A stretch of DNA of 64,000 nt from Alphaproteobacteria bacterium (GTDB taxonomy: Bacteria; Pseudomonadota; Alphaproteobacteria; Geminicoccales; Geminicoccaceae): the NCBI GenBank assembly GCA_027045875.1, contig JALUAG010000049.1, positions 84,849-148,848 on the forward strand. The letters are read 5' to 3'. The notes below the pieces were generated by a model, which was given only the letters and a program-made list of their open reading frames with translations, was not told the DNA's origin and did not search any database. Below are positions 34,945 to 43,535 of the stretch, piece by piece; within the stretch, counting starts at the first letter, position 1; every line of letters begins with the position of its first letter. Made by a program: the position numbers and the translations under genes.

Positions 34945-36867
34945 TCATAGTTCGCGCGTACAGGCCGTCTGACTCCGCCGCTCGCGAGAAATATCGATTT
35001 CGTTGAGGTAACGCCGGCGCATATTCCCAGTGACGCTACCGTGGCGGCGGGCTTCAGAGATCATGCTGCGAAAGAGATCGGCTGCGTCGTCGTAAACTGA
35101 TAGCCGTTTGACCCGCAGCTCGTCGAGTACTTTGTCGAATCCTGCGCGCACGATCGTCTTGTCGGAGCGGGCCAGATCGTCCACCCAAGTGAGGAGCATG
35201 TCGTACTGGTTTCCCATCTGCCATTCTCGTACACCCAATTCTTCGCACAGTTTTACCAGGCGGCTTCTGTAGGTTTCGCGATCATCGGATGGCATCGCAC
35301 GAATCTTTTCGGCTAGCCGTTCTACTCCCTTTACGATAGTAAGCGCCACACCGCCGAATTCTCGAATACTCTTGGTGAGCATGATACCGGCTTTGACGCG
35401 CTCGGCGACGCGTGCCCGTTCAGCCTCGGCCAGTCGGAAACGGAGCTGCTCGGCCTCGGCTTCTACTTCCTGCAACTGTTCCGCGAAAGCCATCCGCAAT
35501 TCTGTCTTCGATCGCTCCATCGTTTCGAGCTGCTCCGTCAGACGGCGTATCCGCTCCTGAATCCGTGCCGCACGGTCCTGATCCTCGGACCCCGTCGCCG
35601 CACCGAAGCGGTCGCGTGCTTCCTGCAGTTCTTTCAGGAGCTCTGTGTTGTATTTCCCCGGGTCGTTCCAGCGGCCGCCGCGGCTCAGGAACGGTGCCGA
35701 AACAGCGAGCCGGAAACCGAGGGTCGGCGTCCGCCCCGGGCCGTTGCTGCTGTAAAGCGGCACCTCGATCCGGCGTCCCACAGCCAGCTCGGCTTCCGGT
35801 GTGTCGTACGCGCCGCCCCGCGCTACCAAACCTCCCCTTTGTCCCGCGACAGTGCGATCCGGTCGCACGGGCACGAAGAGATCCCACACCAGCTCCTCGA
35901 CGTTGCCGACCATGTCATACAGTCCGAGTGGATTCGGGAGGCGACGACCGACCGCGCGTACTCGGGTCCGGCGCCGCTCGGACCCAATGACGGCGATGCG
36001 GCGCGTATCCTCACCGACATCCACCAATTCGCCGTTTTCGAGGGCTATGTGGAGGCGTCGTGTCGGCGGACCTTCTGGAGCGAACTGCGGTCCGCCCCAC
36101 GCAGCCAGCTCCCATTCGGCTTCCGAAGGCAGCCGGACAAACCCGGGGGATCCCAGTTCCCACGGCATCCATGGCGGCAGGCCGCGTCGCGCCCGGTCGT
36201 GGTCGATAGAAAAGATCCAGCGGTTGACGACTTCGACGAAACGCAAGGCCGAAAAGACGTCCACGCCCGTTGCCGGTTTGACGCGACCACGCGTCGCATG
36301 CTTGCGGGCGATGGCGTCGTTGCAGACCGGATGTCCAGGATCCGAAGCCTCAGGCTTGTCGAACAGGCCGTCCGTGAAGAGCGCAAACTGCAGTTCCGTT
36401 GTTTCGTACCGGGCAATGTAGTAGGACCGAAACCGAAGATCCTCGTACGCCCGCTGGATCGGCCGGCCATCCGCATCCTCGCTGAACCCGCCCGAGACCC
36501 GAACGTTGCGTGGTCCGAACAGGGCGCTTCGATACGCCGCCAGCTCGTCTTCTGCCTTGGGCATCGCGTAGCCGAAGGTCTTCTGCGGATCACTGAGCAA
36601 TCCTCCGATCGGAATTCGCACCTTGCGGAACGCCAGCCAATGGCCACAGGGCAGCGGTAGATAGAGCGAATCCGGCAGCTGGACCCCGGACTTGGGCTCG
36701 GGACAGGTAACGTTGCCGGACCGCCGCTGATCCCGGTAGAGTGCGGGATCGTCGTAGACGCACCACGGCAGCCCGTCCCCGGTAGCGGCGGCGACCGGAA
36801 TGCCGGACGAAACCGCCGCCAGCGCGAGAGAAAGGGTGAGGACGAAGTACCGTATTTCACCCATCAT
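34945..36867 (-). CDS. periplasmic FGE-sulfatase-fold protein with coiled-coil C-terminus, TagR-like
   Basis: A 640-residue secreted protein. The signal peptide is followed by a formylglycine-generating-enzyme (SUMF1) type domain, with VRIPIGGLLSDP, YYIARYETTELQFALF, RLPSEAEWELAAWGG, NPLGLYDMVGNVEELVWDLF and VARGGAYDTPEAEL. The two catalytic cysteines expected after RGG are absent, so it should bind ligand or protein rather than oxidise cysteine. From about residue 420 come roughly 100 residues of charged coiled coil, then a helical tail. TagR, the activator of PpkA in type VI signalling, has this fold. The start ATG 36867 (or 36864) overlaps the permease stop, so translation is coupled. Confidence 0.82.
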   Translation of the reverse strand: MMGEIRYFVLTLSLALAAVSSGIPVAAATGDGLPWCVYDDPALYRDQRRSGNVTCPEPKSGVQLPDSLYLPLPCGHWLAFRKVRIPIGGLLSDPQKTFGYAMPKAEDELAAYRSALFGPRNVRVSGGFSEDADGRPIQRAYEDLRFRSYYIARYETTELQFALFTDGLFDKPEASDPGHPVCNDAIARKHATRGRVKPATGVDVFSALRFVEVVNRWIFSIDHDRARRGLPPWMPWELGSPGFVRLPSEAEWELAAWGGPQFAPEGPPTRRLHIALENGELVDVGEDTRRIAVIGSERRRTRVRAVGRRLPNPLGLYDMVGNVEELVWDLFVPVRPDRTVAGQRGGLVARGGAYDTPEAELAVGRRIEVPLYSSNGPGRTPTLGFRLAVSAPFLSRGGRWNDPGKYNTELLKELQEARDRFGAATGSEDQDRAARIQERIRRLTEQLETMERSKTELRMAFAEQLQEVEAEAEQLRFRLAEAERARVAERVKAGIMLTKSIREFGGVALTIVKGVERLAEKIRAMPSDDRETYRSRLVKLCEELGVREWQMGNQYDMLLTWVDDLARSDKTIVRAGFDKVLDELRVKRLSVYDDAADLFRSMISEARRHGSVTGNMRRRYLNEIDISRERRSQTACTREL

Positions 36868-38110
36868 GCAACACCTCTGCCGGCTCGATACGGGCGGCCC
36901 GCCATGCAGCACCGCAGGCGGCGAAGGCACCTATCATCGTACCGCCCGCCAGCGCTGCCAGGAGCTCGATGAGGGGCAAGTGGAAGGCCCCACGCTGGAG
37001 CCCGAGCGACTGGCGCAACAAGCCCTCGAGCAGAGGACCGGAAATGAATGCCAGCACTGTTCCGAGAAACACCCCTGCAGCCGCGAGGAGGGCCACTTGC
37101 ACCAACGGAAACAGTCCCATCTCGACCCCCGAAAAGCCGAGGAGTCGCAGCACGGCGAGCTCGCGCAGCCGCAGGTGTGCACGATGCCAACCGCTGACCG
37201 CGAACATCGCCGCGAGTCCGATGGTGGCCAGCAATGCAAGAGCGGCGAGCAGCCGGTCGAGGCGCTCGGCGAGCCGGAGCAGGGTCGCCACGCGCTCGTC
37301 GCGAAGGCGCGCCTCGATGCCGAGCTGCTCCAGAAATGCGCGAAGGCGCGGCGCACCCTCGAGGGAGCGCGCATAGAGCCTGATACGCGCCGTGGGGGTT
37401 TCGGGCAGGAGGTTTGGCGACGGCAGTATCCCGCTACCGTGCGCATCGATGCTGCCCTCTCGCCAGAGCTCGATCGCGCGGGCGAAATCCGACGACACGT
37501 AGCCGCGTACTTCGTAGTCGCGTTCTTCTGGCAGCACCTCAAGCACGCGGAGTTCTGCGCGCCGGGCCTCCCAATCGCCTGCCGCCGTCCGCCGACGCAA
37601 TGTCATCCGCACCACGTCGCCGGGTGTCACTTCGAGGCGTTCTCCGGCCCGCCGGCTCAACACGATGGTAGCGTACCCTCGCGGGAGCGTAACGCCCTCC
37701 AGGAGCGGATCACCAGGGGCGGTGGGTTCGATTTCGAGCTCAACCAGTTCGCCCTCCCCCGATACGCGGCGCACGGGCAGGGCGGAATTGAGATAGCGTG
37801 GTTTGGCAAGCAGGAATCCGGTATCGGGATGTGTTCGGATCCGTCGGAGAATGTCCGGGCCGAAGTTGCCGGACCCTGTCACCAGCACCTCACGACTGCG
37901 CGGATCCTGTTCAAGTGCTGCTCGCATCGATCCGACGGCACCGAGCTCGAGGCCCCGAAGCAGGAGCACGGGGGCTACGACTGCCGAGATCGCGAGTATC
38001 GTACCCAACGAGGACCATCGATCGTAACCCAGATCGTACACCGCCAACGACGCGCTACGCAGCCACGGCCACCGAAACATCCACGGAATGCGAAGCATCG
38101 TGGCGGTCAT
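36857..38110 (-). CDS. ABC transporter permease, MacB/LolCE superfamily, TagS-like
   Basis: A 417-residue inner-membrane protein of the FtsX/MacB/LolCE class, which does not move small solutes but transmits ATP-driven motion to the periplasm or extracts lipoproteins. One membrane helix near residues 35-55 (LGTILAISAVVAPVLLLRG) is followed by a periplasmic domain of about 220 residues and three helices at the C-terminus (LLAALALLATIGLAAMFAVSG, LVQVALLAAAGVFLGTVLAF, LLAALAGGTMIGAFAACG, each a single helix). The conserved cytoplasmic loop RLRELAVLRLLGFS lies between the second and third helices. It lies four bases after the ATPase gene and overlaps the FGE-fold gene. In type VI loci TagS is this kind of permease. 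Confidence 0.87.
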   Translation of the reverse strand: MTATMLRIPWMFRWPWLRSASLAVYDLGYDRWSSLGTILAISAVVAPVLLLRGLELGAVGSMRAALEQDPRSREVLVTGSGNFGPDILRRIRTHPDTGFLLAKPRYLNSALPVRRVSGEGELVELEIEPTAPGDPLLEGVTLPRGYATIVLSRRAGERLEVTPGDVVRMTLRRRTAAGDWEARRAELRVLEVLPEERDYEVRGYVSSDFARAIELWREGSIDAHGSGILPSPNLLPETPTARIRLYARSLEGAPRLRAFLEQLGIEARLRDERVATLLRLAERLDRLLAALALLATIGLAAMFAVSGWHRAHLRLRELAVLRLLGFSGVEMGLFPLVQVALLAAAGVFLGTVLAFISGPLLEGLLRQSLGLQRGAFHLPLIELLAALAGGTMIGAFAACGAAWRAARIEPAEVLHDG

Positions 38111-38114
38111 GTCC

Positions 38115-38843
38115 TCACTCGTCGAAGACCAGTCGGGAACAGCGTGTCCCCATCACAAGTTCGACATGCACGTCCATGCGGGAAGCGAGTGTCGGATCGT
38201 GAGTGCCCACGAGGAGTGCCGCTCCGTCGCGCCGCGCCAGCTCGACCAGGAGCTTGCCGACCCGCGCCGCGTTGTCGCGATCCAAAGCGGCGGTGGGCTC
38301 GTCAGCGAGAATGATCGGTGGGGCCGTGCACACGGCACGGGCGATGGCGACGCGTTGCCGCTGCCCGACCGAGAGCTGTCGCGGATATCGGCCGAGTAGA
38401 TGACTGATACCGAGAAACCGCGCGAGCTGCGCGGCACGAGTAGCAGCGGCGGGCAGGCGGTCACGCGCAGCAGCCAGAAGAATGTTGCGCTCGACCGAGA
38501 CGAAGGGAAGCAGCCCCCCCTGCTGCAGTACGTAACCGAAGATGCGCTGTCGCCAGGTCGTCAATGCCGAAACGTCCCAGCCATTCAGGAGTTCTGCCAG
38601 ATCGGCTTCTTCCCCGCTGGTATTGTCCCGCACGCGGAAACGACGCGGCCCTTCTATCGGCCGGCGCAGGAGCGCCAAGGCATCGAGCAGTGTGCTCTTG
38701 CCGCTGCCGGAAGGCCCGACCACGGCTACCGTGTGGCCGCGCCGCAAACGGAGACGTTCGAGCTGCAGGGAAAAGCTTTCCTCCCGATTTCCCCGGCGCA
38801 CCGTCATCTCCGCTACATCCAGAACCACATCGCTGTTCGGCAT
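38115..38843 (-). CDS. ABC transporter ATPase, LolD-type, TagT-like
   Basis: A 242-residue single ABC domain of the LolD/MacB group. Walker A is GPSGSGKST near residue 43; the Q-loop is GYVLQQGGLLPFVSV; the signature is LSVGQRQRVAIARAV; Walker B is IILADEPTAALD; the switch His lies in LLVGTHDPTLASRM. It drives the permease encoded directly downstream. The start is one base after the stop of the vWA gene (TGACATG), so translation is coupled. In type VI loci TagT is the ATPase of the TagST pair that acts upstream of the kinase PpkA. Here the adjacent protein is a vWA protein without kinase. Confidence 0.92.
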   Translation of the reverse strand: MPNSDVVLDVAEMTVRRGNREESFSLQLERLRLRRGHTVAVVGPSGSGKSTLLDALALLRRPIEGPRRFRVRDNTSGEEADLAELLNGWDVSALTTWRQRIFGYVLQQGGLLPFVSVERNILLAAARDRLPAAATRAAQLARFLGISHLLGRYPRQLSVGQRQRVAIARAVCTAPPIILADEPTAALDRDNAARVGKLLVELARRDGAALLVGTHDPTLASRMDVHVELVMGTRCSRLVFDE

Positions 38844-38844
38844 G

Positions 38845-41238
38845 TCAGGGGAGGTATCGGAGCTCGAGCGGATAAACGTCGCGCGATCGATCGTCCGGAA
38901 TCACTCGGATCCACTTCGCCTGATCCTCGACGACCTTCCGGTAGATGCCGAGCTTTTCGCGTGCTTCGTTGAGGAGAGCGAGCTGCTGTGCCTGCGGCAT
39001 GGCGCTCCAATGATCGCGCGTGATCGAAAGCATCTTGCTACGGTAGGGAAGTCGTTCGAGATGGGCGGGCAGAAGCTCGCCCAGTCGCCGGACGGCATCG
39101 GGATCGGTCGTCTTGCTGCCGGACAGCCGGACGACATCCCGCCAGAAGGCCTCGGCACTTCCGCCCTTGCGCGCGGCTTCGACGATCGCCGCGAGTCGGG
39201 ATGCGAGATCGTCGAGTTCCTTTCGTGTGAGAAAGACCGCTACGGTCAGTGCCTCGGCCCGTGGGTCGAGGAGATCGCGATCAACCGCCCAGGCTTCGAC
39301 AAACTCTTCGAGCGTCGCATCGCCGGTCCTCCCTACGAACTCCAACCAGGACCGCGCGAACACCTCGTGTAGCAGTAGACCTGACAGCGATCCCTCGGAC
39401 GCCACCGGTGAACCACGCCCGTCTGCCGATGCCATGTCGGCGACGACGGTACGAACCGCATCTTCGGTCCCGGCGGCAGCAACCGTCGCCGGCCAGCGCT
39501 CCAAGGCTGCGACGAGGTGCCTGGCCGTCGCCCCGAGCTGGGCTCCGAAGGCGGCCACCGTGTTGCCCTCGAAAGGTACGTATTTCGGTAGATTCCGGTC
39601 GCCGGTCCGGGCGAGCCTCCGATACTGATGCTCGGCGCGCGCAACATCGTCAGCGCGCTCCGCCTCCGGCGTGCGCATGTGGAGCACGACCACGGCAATG
39701 TCGCGCTGGCCCGCGAGGGCTTTGATGGTTTCGATCCCATAGGGTGTGGTGGCGAGCGGATCGGCTGGATCACGCGCGCTCGCATCGGTGACGAGAACGA
39801 TCACGCGCGCGTCCACCTCTTCCCAGGCGAGTTCCTCGATCGCACTGTACATGCCCGCGACGGCATCCTCCCGCCAGTTACGGGTAGACACCCGTGACGG
39901 ATAGATTTTCAGTGCCGCGTCGATGATGTCTTTGTTCAGCGCCGAACGCCCGAAGTCGTGAAAAACACGGGTAGTGTATTCGATACGGGGATCCGGCGCC
40001 GGATTGTCCCGGTATCCGACGAGGGCGAGACGCACCCTGTCTCCGATTTCGGATTGGCGTGCGAGTTTCTGGAAAGTGACGAGAAACCTTCGGACTTCGT
40101 CGATATACGGTCCCATCGACGTGGTAGTATCGATGACGAAGGCGATGCCGATGCGAAAACGTCGTTCCCCCGCCGGCGCGTCAGAGGCGCCTGTAGCGAC
40201 GCGCGACGAGGACGACGGTGTCCCGCGGGCAACGGCGGCGATCCGGACGACCGTGGCGAGTTCGCCGTCGTCGAATTCGGCATCTCGGACCTCGACAATG
40301 GGAAGGAGATACGGGTTGCGGGTGATGTCGATCGCGACTTCCGGTTCGGCGGCCACGACGCCCTTCGGCCTTTTGCCCCGCGCGATCTCCTCATAAAGCG
40401 CTCCGACCCGCCGTTTCCGGCCGGGATCCTCGACGAGATCCAGCAGGCTATCTCTATCATCGAAGAAAAGGACTCGCTGCCGGCTTCCCTTCTCGACGAG
40501 GCGCATCACCAGCATGTGCTTCCACGGTCGAGTGCGCCTCGCCTCTACCCACCCGCGACCGGCATCGTCGAGTGCGGGGCCGGCGCACAGCCAGTCGCCT
40601 TCCTCGGCCGAGACGTAAAGGATCGAGAATAGCGGCAGGGCCTCTCCGGGACCATCCGACCGCGGTGCGCTCTGCAACCGGGCCCCAGGAGCGGTCAGCA
40701 CCCGGCGAAATAGCCCGGGAGCATCGGCGAGCTCGATGGCCGGAACTCCCTCTCGTCCACAATCGGCACTCCTTTGCCGAGACAGAAACGGTTCGCCAGG
40801 CAAAGGATCGTCGTTCCCACCGTTTTCGCGTGGCGCAACATAATTCGACAGCGCCGCCACGATCCTCCCGACGATCGCTTCATAGCGCTGGCGGGCTTCT
40901 CCGATGCGGGTCCGGAGGTCCCGCTCCTGCTGTATCAGCCTTTCGCGTCGCACCTGCAGTTCCGCCAGCGATCCTGGCGGCGGAGAGGCGCGGAGCTCGC
41001 GCTCCCATGCATCGAGTTCCGCCTGCCAGCGATCGAGTGCTTGTGCGGCCTCCCGCAATGCCGCTTCCAGTTCAGGTGACGTAACGGCCGTCCCCGGATG
41101 GGTGGGCTCCCGTGACTGCTGCATGGTTGGCGAAGGGCTCGGCGCTGGTGAAAGCGCGAGCTGCGCTCGGGTCGCGTCAGTTTGCGCTAGTGTGACCGTG
41201 AACAACAGCAGCCGAAGCACGGACCACCGCGTCGTCAT
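38845..41238 (-). CDS. secreted vWA protein with coiled-coil and SH3-like domains, similar in layout to the periplasmic half of PpkA
   Basis: A 797-residue exported protein. A signal peptide (residues 1-25, cleavage near RAQLAL) leads to a coiled coil (about 53-115), an SH3-like module (about 170-240, FRRVLTAPGARLQSAP to GRGWVEARRTRPW), the segment RVLFFDDRDSLLDLV, and NPYLLPIVEV. The vWA domain has the metal site DTTTS at about 370-374 and VIVLVTDASARDP near 470. A 230-residue helical C-terminus follows. In Pseudomonas the kinase PpkA has a periplasmic vWA part that is sensed by TagR; this protein looks like that part with the kinase and membrane helix replaced by a signal peptide. That parallel is inferred from layout and neighbours. 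It overlaps the upstream gene by four bases. Confidence 0.83.
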   Translation of the reverse strand: MTTRWSVLRLLLFTVTLAQTDATRAQLALSPAPSPSPTMQQSREPTHPGTAVTSPELEAALREAAQALDRWQAELDAWERELRASPPPGSLAELQVRRERLIQQERDLRTRIGEARQRYEAIVGRIVAALSNYVAPRENGGNDDPLPGEPFLSRQRSADCGREGVPAIELADAPGLFRRVLTAPGARLQSAPRSDGPGEALPLFSILYVSAEEGDWLCAGPALDDAGRGWVEARRTRPWKHMLVMRLVEKGSRQRVLFFDDRDSLLDLVEDPGRKRRVGALYEEIARGKRPKGVVAAEPEVAIDITRNPYLLPIVEVRDAEFDDGELATVVRIAAVARGTPSSSSRVATGASDAPAGERRFRIGIAFVIDTTTSMGPYIDEVRRFLVTFQKLARQSEIGDRVRLALVGYRDNPAPDPRIEYTTRVFHDFGRSALNKDIIDAALKIYPSRVSTRNWREDAVAGMYSAIEELAWEEVDARVIVLVTDASARDPADPLATTPYGIETIKALAGQRDIAVVVLHMRTPEAERADDVARAEHQYRRLARTGDRNLPKYVPFEGNTVAAFGAQLGATARHLVAALERWPATVAAAGTEDAVRTVVADMASADGRGSPVASEGSLSGLLLHEVFARSWLEFVGRTGDATLEEFVEAWAVDRDLLDPRAEALTVAVFLTRKELDDLASRLAAIVEAARKGGSAEAFWRDVVRLSGSKTTDPDAVRRLGELLPAHLERLPYRSKMLSITRDHWSAMPQAQQLALLNEAREKLGIYRKVVEDQAKWIRVIPDDRSRDVYPLELRYLP

Positions 41239-41843
41239 GGCCTCTCTCCCGGAAGTCCGTTCACTTCGAGGATGGCCGACGGAACGAAACCCGGTCGTCG
41301 CTCCTGAAGCCAGAGTGCTGTCCAGCGATCACCGGCTACGTTCACCACTTCTGCGACGGCGACGAATAGCGTTCCCTTCGGAAAACTGCGAATGCCTCGC
41401 GCATTACCTGCGGGGGCAATGCGGACGAGCGCATCGGTGGTCAAGGTCACGACACGAATATCCGGAGAAAAGCCGGCGCCGGTGGCCGTCGCCCAGTTGA
41501 ACGAGATTATGTCCGGTTCGTTCCGAGAAAGGTAGGCACTCACCTGCTTCAGCAGAGTGAGCTTCCTTTTCAGGTCTTCCAGACGTGCCAGGTTCTCCTC
41601 GTATGCGCGTCGTGCATCCTCACTGACCGGCTCATGCAACCGGGCCAGTTCGGCCGCACGCGCGCGCAGTTCGTCGCGGCGCTTCCAGAGTGCCTCTGGG
41701 TCTTCACCGGTGGCCGCCGCGGAGTTGGGTGACCGCGCGACGGAAGAGCCGGCCGGGAGCGCGAGCTGTGCTGGGGCCACGCCGGTCCAGCCGAGGAGAA
41801 AGGAAACCACGAAGATCCCACAGACCAGACGAAACATCTTCAT
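41235..41843 (-). CDS. secreted coiled-coil plus SH3-like protein, 202 aa
   Basis: A signal peptide (LVCGIFVVSFLLGWTGVAPA) gives a mature protein starting AQLALPAG, almost the same as the mature start of the vWA protein encoded next. A coiled coil (WKRRDELRARAAELARLHEP to LKRKLTLLKQVSAYL, residues about 50-105) is followed by a beta-rich SH3-like end (TTDALVRIAPAGNARGIRSF, GTLFVAVAEVVNVAGDRW, RPGFVPSAILEVNG). It looks like a short paralogue of the N-terminal third of the vWA protein. Start ATG 41843 chosen for the signal peptide. Function unknown; a partner or capping protein for the vWA protein is possible. Confidence 0.75.
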   Translation of the reverse strand: MKMFRLVCGIFVVSFLLGWTGVAPAQLALPAGSSVARSPNSAAATGEDPEALWKRRDELRARAAELARLHEPVSEDARRAYEENLARLEDLKRKLTLLKQVSAYLSRNEPDIISFNWATATGAGFSPDIRVVTLTTDALVRIAPAGNARGIRSFPKGTLFVAVAEVVNVAGDRWTALWLQERRPGFVPSAILEVNGLPGERP

Positions 41844-41850
41844 GCAGCCC

Positions 41851-42537
41851 TCACGAAACGGTCTCACGCATGCCGAGTACCGCGAGTGCAGCGGCCGTGC
41901 CGAGCGCGATACCGAAGGAACCTGCGGCCGCGACTGCGCCGGAACGCCGACGGCACGTCGCGAGGAGCATCGCCGCGATCGGAAACAGGGACAACACGAG
42001 TGCTACCTCCCGGGGATCAGCCGAGTCGGGAGCGATCCAAGCCGTGGCGACCGTTCCGAAAATGGCGGCGAAGATGTATCCCGACCGGTTGTCGCGAACC
42101 CCGCACCGAAACGTCCCGAGCAGGAAAAGCGCCGTGATTGCGAGTGCAACAGCGACGTGGGGCACGAGGTCCGTTGCCGTCGCGATTTCTGTTCCGGCCT
42201 GTTCACCTGAGAGCACCACTGCCGCCACGGCCGCGTCACGGGCACTCATCGCCACCACGGAGGCGAGGGGAGCAAAGCACGTCGCGAGCCCGCAATCCCG
42301 CAACAACACGTCGACGAAACGGTCCCTGTACACGACCGGACTGGTCAATGCCACCAGAGCAGCCATGAAGGCGGGGACTTCCCGGGCCACCGCAACGAGT
42401 TCTTCGCCGATAGAAAGAACAGCGCCGGACAGCAACATTAGGATGCCTGCTCGGCGGACCAGCACGCCACCTGTGCCGAGCTCGTCCTTCACGGAGCCCA
42501 GCAAATAAAGGACGGCGCCCACCTCGAGCGTGTTCAC
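41851..42537 (-). CDS. polytopic membrane protein of unknown function, 228 aa
   Basis: About six hydrophobic helices with short loops (NTLEVGAVLYLLGSV, AGILMLLSGAVLSIGEEL, PAFMAALVALTSPVVY, HVAVALAITALFLLGTF, GYIFAAIFGTVATAWIA, VALVLSLFPIAAMLLATC). I do not recognise the family. The start is GTG 42537, overlapping the stop of the TPR gene as GTGA, so it is translated with it. Seven bases separate it from the next gene. Its place between the ExbD-like/TPR genes and the vWA gene suggests an inner-membrane part of the same complex. Confidence 0.7.
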   Translation of the reverse strand: MNTLEVGAVLYLLGSVKDELGTGGVLVRRAGILMLLSGAVLSIGEELVAVAREVPAFMAALVALTSPVVYRDRFVDVLLRDCGLATCFAPLASVVAMSARDAAVAAVVLSGEQAGTEIATATDLVPHVAVALAITALFLLGTFRCGVRDNRSGYIFAAIFGTVATAWIAPDSADPREVALVLSLFPIAAMLLATCRRRSGAVAAAGSFGIALGTAAALAVLGMRETVS

Positions 42538-43535
42538 GACTGCGCTCCCGAGCGCTGTAGGTGGGATTCGAGCCGGTCCGCGGCTTCTGCGAACAGTGCA
42601 CCGCAAAGGGGCGGCAGCTCGTGCACCCGGTCTCGGACTCTTTCGGCACGCGAAAGCGCCTCTCCGGTGGCTCCTCCCCAAGCGTAAGCATAGGCTAGTG
42701 CCAGCTCGACCGTCGCTCCGCGTCGCCGACGCGCGGCGAGGGTCTCGGCGAGCTCGAGAAGCTGTGGCGCGTCCGTTGCAAGCCCGTAAAGTCCGCGCAA
42801 ATGATCGAGGAAATCGGCAGCGCGCGTGAGACAGTCCCGTGCTTGCGGAAACGGCCCGCCGAGCTGGGCGTGGAGTATTTGGATCAAGGCGGCACGGGCG
42901 AGAAACGACTCGGGATCCAGCTCTACTGCTTTCCGGAGGAAGACGAGCGCCCTCTCCGTTTGCTGTCGGCGTGCGGCAACCAACCCTCGATAGAACTCCG
43001 CGTCGGCGCGGCAGGGCGGGGGGACCAGCGGATCGAGCGATTCGAGTTCGACGAGCCTTTGAGCAGCGAACTCTAGACGTCCGGCCCGCAGCGCGGTTCG
43101 CACCTCCTCTAGAATGGCGCGATGCAGCAGGCGCGGGCGATCCGCCACCTCCTCGCGAAGAACGGCCAGCATGCGGAGACGCAGGTCGGGATCTTGGGCG
43201 AATGCCGCGACGGCAAACCGGCGGGCTAGCCGGATCGGAACGTTCGGGTACATACCGTGTCTTCGCGTCCCACAGGTGTCACCGCTGGGCTCGACGTCCG
43301 GACTTAGCCGTGCATCTTCGGGTTGCATCGGATCGCTCGCCTTGCGAAAGCGCTGGATTTCGCGGCAAAGGGGCGAAGCGTCGTCAGCGCGACAGGCGAT
43401 CTCCGCTTCCGCTTCACGGCCGCCGCCGCTCCGGTGCAACTCCTGGCGGGGCAGGAAGAGACGAGCGGCAACCACGAAGGCGAGGAGGACGGCCAGCAGG
43501 GGCGTGAAAAAAGTGCGCGAGCACGAACTCAGCAT
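42534..43535 (-). CDS. membrane-anchored TPR-like protein, 333 aa
   Basis: An N-terminal helix (FFTPLLAVLLAFVVAARLFL, residues about 8-27) anchors the protein. After it comes a polar stretch with several cysteines (ACRADDASPLCREI, GDTCGTRRHG), then helical repeats that include a clear TPR unit (RALVFLRKAVELDPESFLAR, about residue 205) and others more degenerate. TPR proteins bridge complex subunits. The start ATG 43535 overlaps the stop of the ExbD-like gene by seven bases. It is the gene between the proton-channel part and the vWA part of the operon. Confidence 0.72.
   Translation of the reverse strand: MLSSCSRTFFTPLLAVLLAFVVAARLFLPRQELHRSGGGREAEAEIACRADDASPLCREIQRFRKASDPMQPEDARLSPDVEPSGDTCGTRRHGMYPNVPIRLARRFAVAAFAQDPDLRLRMLAVLREEVADRPRLLHRAILEEVRTALRAGRLEFAAQRLVELESLDPLVPPPCRADAEFYRGLVAARRQQTERALVFLRKAVELDPESFLARAALIQILHAQLGGPFPQARDCLTRAADFLDHLRGLYGLATDAPQLLELAETLAARRRRGATVELALAYAYAWGGATGEALSRAERVRDRVHELPPLCGALFAEAADRLESHLQRSGAQS

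Noticed and set aside
33807..41238. A complete type VI secretion locus
   Set aside because: Only the TagQRST/PpkA-like set is present. There is no sheath, tube, baseplate, TssJLM or ClpV protein in the window.
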